Below, piece by piece: positions 38,947-46,902 of a DNA stretch of 64,000 nt. Source of the DNA: Methanobrevibacter smithii ATCC 35061 (GTDB lineage: Archaea > Methanobacteriota > Methanobacteria > Methanobacteriales > Methanobacteriaceae); contig NC_009515.1 of the NCBI RefSeq assembly GCF_000016525.1, positions 522,501-586,500 of the forward strand, in the 5' to 3' direction. Within the stretch, counting starts at the first letter, position 1, and each line of letters starts with the position of its first letter. The notes below the pieces were generated by a model. The model had not been told where the DNA came from. It saw nothing but the letters and a program-made list of their open reading frames with translations, and did no database searches. The position numbers and the translations under genes were made by a program.

Positions 38947-39005
38947 ACTTTTTTATTTTTAGGGATCTTAATGCCCCTAATACCACTTTTACTACGCAAA
39001 ATCAT
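38922..39005 (-). CDS. Possible 27-aa basic peptide coupled to feoB
   Basis: An ORF begins with ATG at 39005, four bases after the feoB stop; the AGGTG formed across the stop codon can act as its ribosome binding site. The peptide starts MILRSKSGIRG, has 11 Lys or Arg residues and no Cys. Its last codons overlap the terminator hairpin. It might be a FeoC-like accessory in position only, or a chance frame. Confidence 0.3.
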   Translation of the reverse strand: MILRSKSGIRGIKIPKNKKVEGKSPSK

Positions 39006-39008
39006 CAC

Positions 39009-41024
39009 CTAAGCAAAACCCAGTAACGAACCGCCTTGATATATTATAAGAGCTACAATATAACCGGTTGCTAATGTGATAACAGACATAGTTAACGGCC
39101 ATTTCCAACTGTTGGTTTCCTGTTTGATTGTACCGATAGCTGCGAAACAAGGAACATACAGCAGCACAAATGCCATAAATGCATATGCTGAAAGTGGAGT
39201 GAATAAATCATGAACAGCAGCTTCAATACCCGAACCCTCTTCTTCTACACCGAACAGTGAACTGAATGTAGATACAACAACCTCCTTAGCAACTAAACCA
39301 AATAATATTGCTACTGCAGGTTGCCATTCTCCGAAACCGAGAGGAGCGAAAATTGGTGCTATTGCAGTACCTATTTGACCAATTGCACTTTCCTGAGATC
39401 CGTATTCAACACCAAATGGCACACTACTTAAAACCCATACAATGATAGATGCTACAAGAATAATAGTTCCTGCTTTTCTAAGGAATCCTTTAGTTTTATC
39501 CCAAGTATGTAATAATACACCTTTTAATGATGGAACTTTATATGTCGGAAGCTCCATAACAAATGGGGAAGACATTCCTTTAAACATAGTTCTTTTAAGA
39601 ATAGCTGCAACAACAAGTGCAACAACAATTCCTAACAAATAAATTGAAAATAATACTTCGCCCTGATTTGCAGCGAAAAATGCTGAAATCAACAATGCAT
39701 ATACAGGCAATCTTGCAGTACATGACATAAACGGAACAAGCATCATTGAAAGCAAACGGTCAGATTCGTTTTCCATTGTTCTGGTAGCCATAATAGCAGG
39801 CACACCACAACCGAATCCCAAAATCATTGGAATAAATGATTTACCATGAAGACCAACTAACTTATGCATAACTTTATCCATAACAAAAGCAGCTCTAGCC
39901 AAGTAACCGCTGTCTTCCAGGATACTTATGAATAAAAACATGATTATAATAATCGGTAAAAAGGTCAATACTCCACCTACTCCTCCAATAATACCGTCAA
40001 CAATAAAAGATGAAAGTACTGAATCACCTAACAGACCACCAATAGCTTCACCTAACAAACCAAAACCTTCATCAATCAGATCCTGGAAAGGTGCTCCAAT
40101 TGTAAAGGTAAGCTGGAACATAATATACATGATAACTAAAAATATAGGAATTCCTAAAATTCTGTTAGTCAAATATTTATCAATTTTATCAGATACTGTT
40201 GGTTTTTCCACAGCAGGTTTACTTACTGCTTCATTCATAAGTCCATCAATAAATGCATACCTTGCATTAGCTATTACTTCTTCTGCACCTTCATTATAAA
40301 TATCTGCTAAATGTGCAGCTACTTTATCAGTTTCCCTTAATATTTGAGAAGAATATTTGGATTTTTGAACTTTTTCTATTACAATAGCATCCTTTTCCAA
40401 TAATTTTATTGCTGTCCACATTGCTGGAACATCAGTTAAATTAACGTCCTTTTCAATTAATGCCTGAAGATCCCCCAAATGTTCTCTTAATTCAGGACCG
40501 TAAACCAATTTTTGAGTAGTATCAATATGTTTATTAGCTACTTTTTTAACTGTAGATAATAATTCATCAAACCCGTCCTTATTTTTAGCATTAATTTCAA
40601 CAACCGGAAAACCTAATAATTCAGCCATTAATTTAATATCAATAATATGTTCTTTTTTCTTTGCAAAATCATTCATATTAAGAGCCATTACTAAGTTTGC
40701 ACCTAATTCCATCATTTGAACAGTCAGATACAAATTACGTTCTAAATTAGCAGCATCTACTACATTAACAATCACATCAGAATCATCATCTACAATGAAA
40801 TCTCTTGAAACGATTTCTTCAATAGAATGAGCACTTAATGCATAATTACCAGGCAAATCAACAACATCAAAGCGAGTATCATCATGATCAAAATGGCCTT
40901 CTGCTCTTTCAACAGTTTTACCTGGCCAATTACCTACATGCTGATGCATACCTGTTAATTGATTGAATACTGTAGTTTTACCCACATTAGGGTTTCCTGC
41001 TAATCCTACAATACATTCTTTCAT
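39009..41024 (-). CDS. feoB: Ferrous iron transport protein B
   Basis: A 671-aa Fe(II) transporter. The N-terminal G domain has G1 [10 protein letters not shown]3 DLPGNY and G4 NMND; a helical insert follows, then about nine membrane helices with the Gate motifs [13 protein letters not shown] and the [11 protein letters not shown] block. FeoB takes up iron under anaerobic conditions. Start ATG 41024 after a GGAG-type site. Separate iron boxes precede it. Confidence 0.96.
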   Translation of the reverse strand: MKECIVGLAGNPNVGKTTVFNQLTGMHQHVGNWPGKTVERAEGHFDHDDTRFDVVDLPGNYALSAHSIEEIVSRDFIVDDDSDVIVNVVDAANLERNLYLTVQMMELGANLVMALNMNDFAKKKEHIIDIKLMAELLGFPVVEINAKNKDGFDELLSTVKKVANKHIDTTQKLVYGPELREHLGDLQALIEKDVNLTDVPAMWTAIKLLEKDAIVIEKVQKSKYSSQILRETDKVAAHLADIYNEGAEEVIANARYAFIDGLMNEAVSKPAVEKPTVSDKIDKYLTNRILGIPIFLVIMYIMFQLTFTIGAPFQDLIDEGFGLLGEAIGGLLGDSVLSSFIVDGIIGGVGGVLTFLPIIIIMFLFISILEDSGYLARAAFVMDKVMHKLVGLHGKSFIPMILGFGCGVPAIMATRTMENESDRLLSMMLVPFMSCTARLPVYALLISAFFAANQGEVLFSIYLLGIVVALVVAAILKRTMFKGMSSPFVMELPTYKVPSLKGVLLHTWDKTKGFLRKAGTIILVASIIVWVLSSVPFGVEYGSQESAIGQIGTAIAPIFAPLGFGEWQPAVAILFGLVAKEVVVSTFSSLFGVEEEGSGIEAAVHDLFTPLSAYAFMAFVLLYVPCFAAIGTIKQETNSWKWPLTMSVITLATGYIVALIIYQGGSLLGFA

Positions 41025-41087
41025 TAACCATTCTCCTATTTTCTTTAGAAAGAATTTTTATTTATATTAATTAAATAAAAATTTGAA

Positions 41088-41218
41088 TTTAGGCGTGCCT
41101 AAATTAAAGTTTAAAAATTTATGATAATTTTCAAATATCTTCTGCTTAAAAATAAGGCTTGCCTAAACCTACACTTAACTTTGTTTTAATGCTATTTAAA
41201 TGTTTAGGTAAACCAAAA
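41088..41218 (-). promoter_or_regulatory. feoB promoter with three iron-box-like palindromes
   Basis: The copies are TTTAGG-CGTG-CCTAAA (41088-41103, perfect), TAAGG-CTTG-CCTAA (41153-41166) and TTTAGG-TAAA-CCAAAA (41203-41218). An AT-rich TATA-like CATTTAAATAG (minus strand, 41192-41202) adjoins the last one, the same order as at feoA. Probably represses feoB when iron is plentiful. Confidence 0.65.
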
Positions 41219-41285
41219 ATATCGAATAATTTATATAGCCCATTATAACAATAGTAATATTAATTATTAAAAGTGACTAAAAAAT

Positions 41286-41369
41286 TTAGGTATGCCTAAA
41301 AAAATAGAAAGCTTTATATACTACAACAACTAACTTAATACATAGTGGTGTAAAGTTAGGCTCACCTAA
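41286..41369 (+). promoter_or_regulatory. Promoter of tandem unit 1: two iron boxes around a TATA box
   Basis: TTTAGG-TATG-CCTAAA (41286-41301), TATA box TTTATATA (41314-41321), and TTAGG-CTCA-CCTAA (41356-41369). The transcription start is expected near 41343, so the second box lies just downstream of it. The same layout recurs in units 2 (41606, 41634, 41677) and 3 (41903, 41931, 41973), with box-to-TATA start distance 28 bp in all three. Confidence 0.7.
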
Positions 41370-41601
41370 ATTTATAGGATCCTAAAATTACAACTACTCA
41401 AAACACATTATTAGTCAAATAATAAACTCCAAAATTTATTATATTAAATTGGTTTTCACAATTTTCTGATTTAATATAAAGATCAAAAACATGGAAAAAC
41501 TCTGCCAAGTTTCCATGTAAAAACACGAGGTGTTTAAAATCAATGGACATCAATTTAAACACCGAATTATCTCTTTTTAAAAAAAATTATTTTTTATATA
41601 A
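41343..41601 (+). ncRNA. Putative metal-regulated small RNA 1
   Basis: Predicted transcript of about 250 nt without a credible ORF. Hairpins: stem A TTATATTAAAT/ATTTAATATAA (41439-41449 with 41469-41479), stem B CATGGAAA/TTTCCATG (41490-41497 with 41510-41517), and terminator stem C GGTGTTTAAA/TTTAAACACC (41529-41538 with 41554-41563) followed by TCTCTTTTT. Stems A and C recur in unit 2. Two short frames, of 9 and 25 codons, exist, but neither recurs in unit 2. A RyhB-like role in sparing iron is only an analogy. Ends are estimated. Confidence 0.5.
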
Positions 41602-41605
41602 TAAA

Positions 41606-41690
41606 TTTAGGCATACCTAAAAAAATGAAAACATTTATATACTATCATGAACTACAGTATAACTGGTGATGAAAAATTAGGCTCACCTAA
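41606..41690 (+). promoter_or_regulatory. Promoter of tandem unit 2
   Basis: TTTAGG-CATA-CCTAAA (41606-41621), TATA TTTATATA (41634-41641), TTAGG-CTCA-CCTAA (41677-41690). Spacing repeats that of unit 1 to within one base. Sequence between TATA and second box (ACTACAGTATAACTGGTGAT) is shared with unit 3. Confidence 0.7.
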
Positions 41691-41890
41691 ATTTATTGGA
41701 AGTCTAATTTAAAATTACCTATATCAGTCAAATAATAAATATGGTCTCCAAATAGATATTAAATTAAATATAAACTACTCCCTAATTTAATATTCTACCT
41801 CCATATTATTTTCCTCAAAAATAGGTGTTTAAAACGGACCAAACATCAATTTAAACACCAATTATCTCTTTTTAAAAAAATAATTTATTG
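41663..41890 (+). ncRNA. Putative metal-regulated small RNA 2
   Basis: Predicted transcript of about 220 nt, paralogous to RNA 1. Stem A is a perfect 11-bp ATATTAAATTA/TAATTTAATAT (41756-41766 with 41783-41793); terminator stem C is GGTGTTTAAA/TTTAAACACC (41824-41833 with 41850-41859), followed by ATTATCTCTTTTT. A shared AGTCAAATAATAAA segment occurs before stem A in both RNAs. Only a three-codon frame follows the GGTG near the start. Ends are estimated from the TATA box and the T-run. Confidence 0.5.
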
Positions 41891-41902
41891 TTGTATATAA
41901 AT

Positions 41903-42208
41903 TTTAGGTTGACCTAAAAAAATAAAAACAGTTATATACTACTTCGAACTACAGTATAACTGGTGATGAAAATTAGGTATACCTAAAAAATATCTAATTT
42001 GAAATTACTAATGTGTTGTTGGTTTAAAACCATATTACTACACTCCGATTGTTATTAAATTAGTTTATACTCTCTTTCTCTAATTTAATAAAAAGCATAT
42101 AACTACTCTCACGAAATTAAATATGTATTATCATATTTAATTTCACCTATCAAATAAAATATTTATTTTTAAGATTAAATCGAATAATCAAAACTAGGAG
42201 ATGATCTC
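41903..42208 (+). promoter_or_regulatory. Promoter and structured leader of unit 3
   Basis: TTTAGG-TTGA-CCTAAA (41903-41918), TATA GTTATATA (41931-41938), TTAGG-TATA-CCTAA (41973-41986). The leader keeps stem A (TATTAAATTAG/CTAATTTAATA, 42053-42063 with 42080-42090), but in place of terminator C it has a 13-bp hairpin GAAATTAAATATG/CATATTTAATTTC (42113-42125 with 42132-42144) without a T-run. The transcript would therefore continue into the 37-aa gene. Confidence 0.55.
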
Positions 42209-42322
42209 ATGGGTGTAAGACCAAGCTGTTGTGAAACACCAAAAGAGGAAACAAGCAAAGTAAAAAAGAATATTAAAAAAGTATTTAATTTCTTCTTCGG
42301 ATGCTGCAAAAATAAAAAATAA
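42209..42322 (+). CDS. 37-aa protein with two Cys-Cys pairs under an iron-box promoter
   Basis: ATG at 42209 follows AGGAGATGATCTC, a good site with suitable spacing. The product begins MGVRPSCCETPKEE, has a lysine-rich middle, and ends in VFNFFFGCCKNKK: Cys at 7, 8, 32 and 33. The hydrophobic FNFFFG next to the second pair could touch a membrane. Four Cys could bind one iron or zinc ion or an Fe-S cluster. I know no family for it. Its control region resembles the two small-RNA units upstream. Confidence 0.6.
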   Translation: MGVRPSCCETPKEETSKVKKNIKKVFNFFFGCCKNKK

Positions 42323-42465
42323 ACAATTATAAAAATTATTTAACCTGTTATAAACCTTTTTTTAAAATATTTTAAAAACTAAACAAAATTAATATTTAGC
42401 TTAATTATTCTGAAAAAATCAATAAAATAAAACCTTTTTTTTGAAAAAAATATAAACAAATGACC

Positions 42466-42495
42466 ATACTTAAATTAGAATAAACATTTAAGTAT
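42466..42495 (+). promoter_or_regulatory. Inverted repeat before the DUF4012 gene
   Basis: ATACTTAAAT (42466-42475) and ATTTAAGTAT (42486-42495) form a 10-bp perfect inverted repeat with a 10-bp spacer, 53 bp before the next ATG. It could be an operator or a hairpin. Confidence 0.4.
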
Positions 42496-42548
42496 AATGA
42501 AAAGAATAAATAAATTACAATATTAATAAACATCAAGGTAGGCGCAAT

Positions 42549-43265
42549 ATGAGAAGAAGAAAAAAACTGATTATCGCCATTTTACTTGTTATTTTAATTG
42601 GATTAATCGCAGTAATTGCAGGTGAATTATTCTTACCTCACGATAATGAATTAGCTCAAGGCTCAAAGAACATACTTGTATGTGCAATTGATGAAAGTGA
42701 ACCTAGACCTGGAATGGGTGCCTGTGATATGGCATTTATCGTGTCATTACAAGATGGTGAACTTGTCAATTATACTGAAATATATCCTCACGGAATGACT
42801 CACCCTAATGCTTCGGAGCCCCAAGAAGCTCAAGAACAAGGAGCAGGCGAAAAATTGTTACTTCACGATTCATTCTGGGACAATGATACTAAAAAATCCA
42901 TGCAGCTAGCAAAAGAAATTGTAGAATACAATACTAGTGAAAATATTGATGCTGTTGTAGCTGTTAACAGTGAAGCATTAGATGCAATATTGAAAAGTGC
43001 TGGAACATTAGATGTCAACGGTACTCAAATGAATGCAAGCGGTATTGACATAATAAGAGAAGAACAATATACTGGTGGCCAAACTAGAGGAGCTGCAGTA
43101 ATGGACATTGTAAAAGCTGCAGGTCATGCTGCAAGCGACCCTCTTAAAAAAGCAGAAATGGTTAATGCTGCTTTAGACCAATATTCCAAAGGAAATATCG
43201 TAATGGATCCCCCAGGAGCATTTGTAGGTTTACTTGCTTCCAAAGGAATCAATAATTTAATATAA
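42549..43265 (+). CDS. DUF4012 / LytR-like extracytoplasmic protein
   Basis: A 238-aa protein with a basic start (MRRRKK), one membrane helix (residues 7-27) and an outer domain. NILVCAIDESEPRPGMGACD is the typical entry strand of DUF4012 and LytR-CpsA-Psr-like folds, and AVVAVNSEALDAILKSAGTLDVNG is a second family block. LCP enzymes attach polymers to cell walls; here a link with pseudomurein or surface polymers is a guess. Single gene with its own terminator. Confidence 0.65.
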   Translation: MRRRKKLIIAILLVILIGLIAVIAGELFLPHDNELAQGSKNILVCAIDESEPRPGMGACDMAFIVSLQDGELVNYTEIYPHGMTHPNASEPQEAQEQGAGEKLLLHDSFWDNDTKKSMQLAKEIVEYNTSENIDAVVAVNSEALDAILKSAGTLDVNGTQMNASGIDIIREEQYTGGQTRGAAVMDIVKAAGHAASDPLKKAEMVNAALDQYSKGNIVMDPPGAFVGLLASKGINNLI

Positions 43266-43294
43266 TGGGAATTACATTCCCAACATCTTATTTT
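43266..43294 (+). terminator. Terminator of the DUF4012 gene
   Basis: TGGGAAT (43266-43272) and ATTCCCA (43276-43282) form a 7-bp stem with a 3-base loop, followed by TTATTTTTT. Confidence 0.7.
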
Positions 43295-43345
43295 TTAAAA
43301 TTTAAACTGCATTTAAGTACAAAATATTAATTTTTATAAGAAAAA

Positions 43346-43485
43346 TTTATATATAATGTAAACTAATTTTTACATATGTAATGTATATATTACATATTTT
43401 ATTTTTTAAAATCCAAAAAATTTTAAATCATAATTACAGCAGACACCACTTCTTACTTGCTACATGTGTAAAATATATATTACAT
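43346..43485 (+). promoter_or_regulatory. ABC exporter control region with three TGTAA-N8-TTACA operators
   Basis: A TATA box TTTATATATA (43346-43355) is followed directly by two abutting operators, TGTAA-N8-TTACA at 43357-43374 and 43377-43394, 20 bp apart (two helical turns). A third copy, same arms and spacer length, is at 43467-43484, before the ATPase gene (43546). A repressor at the first two sites would block the start of transcription. Confidence 0.7.
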
Positions 43486-43545
43486 TTACAAGTTATAAAA
43501 TATCCAATAACAATGAGCCATTTGCTATTATAACGAGGTAACACT

Positions 43546-44490
43546 ATGACAGAATACATTATAGAAACAAAAGACTTAACAAAACGCTTTGGAAAAGATG
43601 TTGCTGTTAATTCAGTTAATATGAAAATTGAAAGAGGACAAATCTATGGACTGCTGGGCAGAAATGGTGCTGGAAAAACTACCACAATGTGCATGCTTCT
43701 AAATTTATCAAAACCAAGCTCCGGCGAAATTAACCTTTTTGGAGAAGATTACCGAAAACATCCAAAAGAAAACTACTCCAAGATAGGATCAATAATCGAA
43801 ACCCCCGGATTTTATGAAAACCTCAATGCTGTTGAAAATTTAAAAATAATAGCTAAATTAAGAGGCAATTACAATAGAAAAACAATTGATGAAGTATTAA
43901 ATCTTGTCTGTTTATATGATGCAAAGTATAAAAAATTTAAAGATTTTTCTTTAGGTATGAAACAGAGATTAGGAATAGCTGCAGCTATAATGCACAGCCC
44001 AGAATTGTTGATTTTAGATGAACCTATAAACGGATTGGATCCAGTTGGAATTAAAGAAATAAGAGCACTTCTAAAAACATTGGCCCACGACTACGGAACA
44101 ACAATCCTTATTTCCAGCCATATTCTAAGTGAAATCGAACATATTGCTGATGTCATTGGTGTTATGGATCATGGAAATCTCATCGAAGAACTCTCCAAAG
44201 AGGAACTGGAAAACAGATTAAATAAACATGCTGATTTTAAAGTCTCAGATATTCAACTAGCTTCAAAAATTCTTAAACAGTCAGGATTTAGGGAAAATAT
44301 TGATTTTATAGTTAAAAAAACTCCTGAAAATAACACATCAATCCGATTATTTAACCATTTGGATTTAAGAGATGAAATTAATGAAAAATTTGTCAAATCT
44401 GGAATCAAAGTATCAGAATTAATGTTATGTGAAGAAAACTTAGAAGAATTCTTTACAAGACTTATAGGTAATGATGTACGTTTTTCATAG
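43546..44490 (+). CDS. ABC transporter ATP-binding protein, lantibiotic/bacitracin-export type
   Basis: A 314-aa ATPase. Walker A GRNGAGKTT, signature FSLGMKQRLGIA, Walker B LLILDEPINGLDP, switch ISSHILSEIEHI. The LGMKQR signature and the C-terminal 90-residue extension are usual for BcrA/lantibiotic-immunity exporters. It is followed by two paralogous permeases, likely a heterodimer. Substrate unknown; self-protection from antimicrobial peptides in the gut would fit. Confidence 0.85.
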   Translation: MTEYIIETKDLTKRFGKDVAVNSVNMKIERGQIYGLLGRNGAGKTTTMCMLLNLSKPSSGEINLFGEDYRKHPKENYSKIGSIIETPGFYENLNAVENLKIIAKLRGNYNRKTIDEVLNLVCLYDAKYKKFKDFSLGMKQRLGIAAAIMHSPELLILDEPINGLDPVGIKEIRALLKTLAHDYGTTILISSHILSEIEHIADVIGVMDHGNLIEELSKEELENRLNKHADFKVSDIQLASKILKQSGFRENIDFIVKKTPENNTSIRLFNHLDLRDEINEKFVKSGIKVSELMLCEENLEEFFTRLIGNDVRFS

Positions 44491-44499
44491 GTGATTATT

Positions 44500-45222
44500 A
44501 TGATTGCATTTATTCAAAGTGAATTTATAAAACTTAAACATTCAAAAATATTTTTATTAACTGTACTTGGAGCACTTACACTTCCATTCCTACTTTATTT
44601 AAGTTTAATTAGTGGAAATGCTGACGGATTTGAAAGTATGCTTTTGGCATGCAATCAGTTTACCGGCTCCATGTTCAATATTGTTCTTTTTGCAATTGTA
44701 GTTTCGTACATATTTGGAAGAGAATACACAGAACATAGCTTAAAAACAATGATGACAATTCCATTATCTCGTGGAAAATTCATTTTAGGAAAATATTTGA
44801 TGTTTTTCATATGGACAATGATTTTAGTGGCCATTACATTTTTATCAACCTGTTTCTTCGGATATCTGGGCGGAGCCAGCAATATAACATTGGCAGGAGC
44901 TATTGAATGCTGTAAAGAAATGTTTATTACAAATATATTGTTATTTTTAAGTTTTTCACCATTTGTATTTTTATCACTGCTTGTGCCGAATATGGTAGCT
45001 GCAATGGTTACCGGAGCTGCATTCAGTATTGGAAATCTCATGATTTCTTCAACCAAGTATGCTCCATATTTTCCGTGGAGCAGTTCATATCTAATCGGAG
45101 CAAATGAAATAGCCAACTATTCCTGCAATACAGCAACTTCACTAGCTATAATACTAGCTACATTTGCAATCGGACTTACAATTTCATACATCTACTTTAC
45201 AAAAAAGGATGTTTGCCTATAA
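44500..45222 (+). CDS. ABC-2 family permease, copy 1
   Basis: A 240-aa membrane protein with six helices. Family segments are FGREYTEHSLKTMMTIPLSRGKFILGKY and the final helix; the former is the coupling region. The start is ATG 44500 after an AGGTGATT site; an upstream GTG overlaps it. The last 36 residues are almost identical to those of copy 2. Confidence 0.85.
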   Translation: MIAFIQSEFIKLKHSKIFLLTVLGALTLPFLLYLSLISGNADGFESMLLACNQFTGSMFNIVLFAIVVSYIFGREYTEHSLKTMMTIPLSRGKFILGKYLMFFIWTMILVAITFLSTCFFGYLGGASNITLAGAIECCKEMFITNILLFLSFSPFVFLSLLVPNMVAAMVTGAAFSIGNLMISSTKYAPYFPWSSSYLIGANEIANYSCNTATSLAIILATFAIGLTISYIYFTKKDVCL

Positions 45223-45232
45223 ACATCCTTTT
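45207..45232 (+). terminator. Hairpin at the end of permease copy 1
   Basis: GGATGTTT (45207-45214) and AAACATCC (45221-45228) form an 8-bp stem around GCCTAT, with the stop codon of the gene in the stem/loop boundary; TTTT follows. It may partly stop transcription before copy 2. Confidence 0.5.
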
Positions 45233-45246
45233 GGAGGATTTTTACA

Positions 45247-45969
45247 ATGTTAACCTTTATTAAAACGGAATTTCTAAAACTGAAACATTCAAAAATATTT
45301 TTATTAACCGTTCTTGGAGCACTTAGCATACCTTCTTTATTGTATATTGGCCTGCTTACAGGAGAACATGCAACATTTCAAGGAATACTTGATTACTGTG
45401 CCACTTATGCCTGCTCATTGTTTTACATAATCATATTTACAATTATTATAGCTTATCTTTTTGGCAGAGAATACACAGAACATACTTTAAAAACCATATT
45501 AACTACCCCATTATCTAAAACAAAACTATTAATTGGAAAATATCTGATGTTTTTCATATGGGCATTCATAATTACTACAATTACATTTACAGGTACGGTA
45601 ATTGCCGCATATCTTGGAGGTATTTCAGACATTACATTAAGTGTTGGATTAAATAGCTATAAAGAAATGTTAATTTCAGAGATTTTACTTTGTTTAAGCT
45701 TTTCTCCATTTGTAGTTCTTTCATTAGTTATGCCGAATATGGTTTTTTCAATGGTTGCAGGTGCAATATTTAGTATTATAAATTTGTTTGTTTATACAAG
45801 TAAATATGCTCCCTACATTCCATGGTGCAGCCCGTATCTAATAAGTTCAAATGAAATAACCAACTATTCCTGCAATACAGCAACTTCACTAGCTATACTA
45901 CTGGCCACATTTGCAATTGGACTGACAATTTCATACATCTACTTTACAAAAAAGGATGTTTGCCTATAA
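45247..45969 (+). CDS. ABC-2 family permease, copy 2
   Basis: A 240-aa paralogue of the preceding permease, same six-helix plan. Segments such as LKHSKIFLLTVLGAL and FGREYTEHTLKTIL match copy 1, and the C-terminal NYSCNTATSLAI stretch is nearly identical at DNA level, while the middle parts differ. This points to a tandem duplication with later divergence or local gene conversion. Start after TTTGGAGG. Confidence 0.85.
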   Translation: MLTFIKTEFLKLKHSKIFLLTVLGALSIPSLLYIGLLTGEHATFQGILDYCATYACSLFYIIIFTIIIAYLFGREYTEHTLKTILTTPLSKTKLLIGKYLMFFIWAFIITTITFTGTVIAAYLGGISDITLSVGLNSYKEMLISEILLCLSFSPFVVLSLVMPNMVFSMVAGAIFSIINLFVYTSKYAPYIPWCSPYLISSNEITNYSCNTATSLAILLATFAIGLTISYIYFTKKDVCL

Positions 45970-45979
45970 ACATCCCTTT
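45954..45979 (+). terminator. Hairpin at the end of permease copy 2
   Basis: The same stem as after copy 1: GGATGTTT (45954-45961) with AAACATCC (45968-45975), followed by a short T-run. It ends the operon facing the converging secretion genes. Confidence 0.55.
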
Positions 45980-46895
45980 AAATTTTTGGCTCCATTCTTT
46001 TAATGAACAAAGCCATGAAAACCACAATCAATGGAAAAAAGAACATATACATTATAAATACCATTTCCTCAGATACAATATCTCCCACAACTGTTGATGC
46101 TGCCATTAACATGATTAAAATTATAACAGGAGCTAAAATAGCTATAAATGTATAAATTAAGATAAATCCATTTAATTTTTGAGAATATTCTTTTAGTTTA
46201 ATCTGCATATCAAATGAAATATCTTCAGCAATAACATTTAAGCTATTGGCCAGGTTTCCACCAACCCTTAAAGTTCCTACAATCTGATGAACTGCCCTTG
46301 ACAAACCTTCTGACGATACTCTTAGTGACATTTCCATCAGTGCATCTTCACTTGATTTACCGTATTTAATCTCTTTTAAAACTCTTTTAAACTCACCGGA
46401 AAGAGACCCATAATTTGCAATAGATACTGTAAGCAGCGTGTCATGCAACCCTTTTCCTGCTTTCAGTTCAGTTGCCATATGCCTCAAAGCATAAGGCAAC
46501 TCAAAATTTAAGTCATCATACTGATGTTTCTGGCTGATTTTTGGAAAATACAGCATAAAAATATAAATCATAACTATTGAAGTTAAATAAATTCCAGCGA
46601 TTTCAAAACCTGCAATTGCAAACAGAACCAAAAACATTAAAATCTCAGTAGCTATTGTTTTTTTACCTAAAAAATATTTTAAAAAGATTTTCCGCAGCTT
46701 ATTGAATAATTTATTTTGAATGTCCTTCTGTTTTTTAACTTCACTGAAATTCAATTTGGTAAATAATTTTGGATTAATCTCTTTTTTTGTTTTATTCCTT
46801 TTGGGAAGTTTAAGATTTTTAAAATTGAAATTCTTAAAAAAATCAAAAATATTTAAAAACACATCCGCTACCTTTATAAAGAAATTACCAAACAT
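45978..46895 (-). CDS. Type II/IV pilus assembly membrane protein (TadC/GspF-like)
   Basis: A 305-aa protein with a basic N-terminal 70 residues, two helices near residues 90-125, a GspF cytoplasmic domain (LPYALRHMATELKAGKGLHDTL and VGGNLANSLNVIAEDI), and two C-terminal helices. It is the membrane platform for a secretion ATPase. The gene lies 7 bp downstream of the ATPase. No pilin or prepilin peptidase gene is adjacent. Confidence 0.82.
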   Translation of the reverse strand: MFGNFFIKVADVFLNIFDFFKNFNFKNLKLPKRNKTKKEINPKLFTKLNFSEVKKQKDIQNKLFNKLRKIFLKYFLGKKTIATEILMFLVLFAIAGFEIAGIYLTSIVMIYIFMLYFPKISQKHQYDDLNFELPYALRHMATELKAGKGLHDTLLTVSIANYGSLSGEFKRVLKEIKYGKSSEDALMEMSLRVSSEGLSRAVHQIVGTLRVGGNLANSLNVIAEDISFDMQIKLKEYSQKLNGFILIYTFIAILAPVIILIMLMAASTVVGDIVSEEMVFIMYMFFFPLIVVFMALFIKRMEPKI

Positions 46896-46902
46896 ACTAC
46901 CA

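Noticed and set aside
41491-41520. Nine-codon ORF in unit 1 (MEKLCQVSM)
   Set aside because: Its bases are explained by hairpin stem B; no ribosome site and no counterpart in unit 2.
41538-41620. 25-codon ORF in small-RNA unit 1 (starts MDINLNTE)
   Set aside because: A GAGGTG lies about ten bases before it, but the ATG is lost in unit 2 and the frame runs through the terminator into the next box; structure is conserved, the frame is not.
41025-42208. Metabolite riboswitch
   Set aside because: The repeated palindromes are placed relative to TATA boxes and match protein operators; no known aptamer core was recognised.
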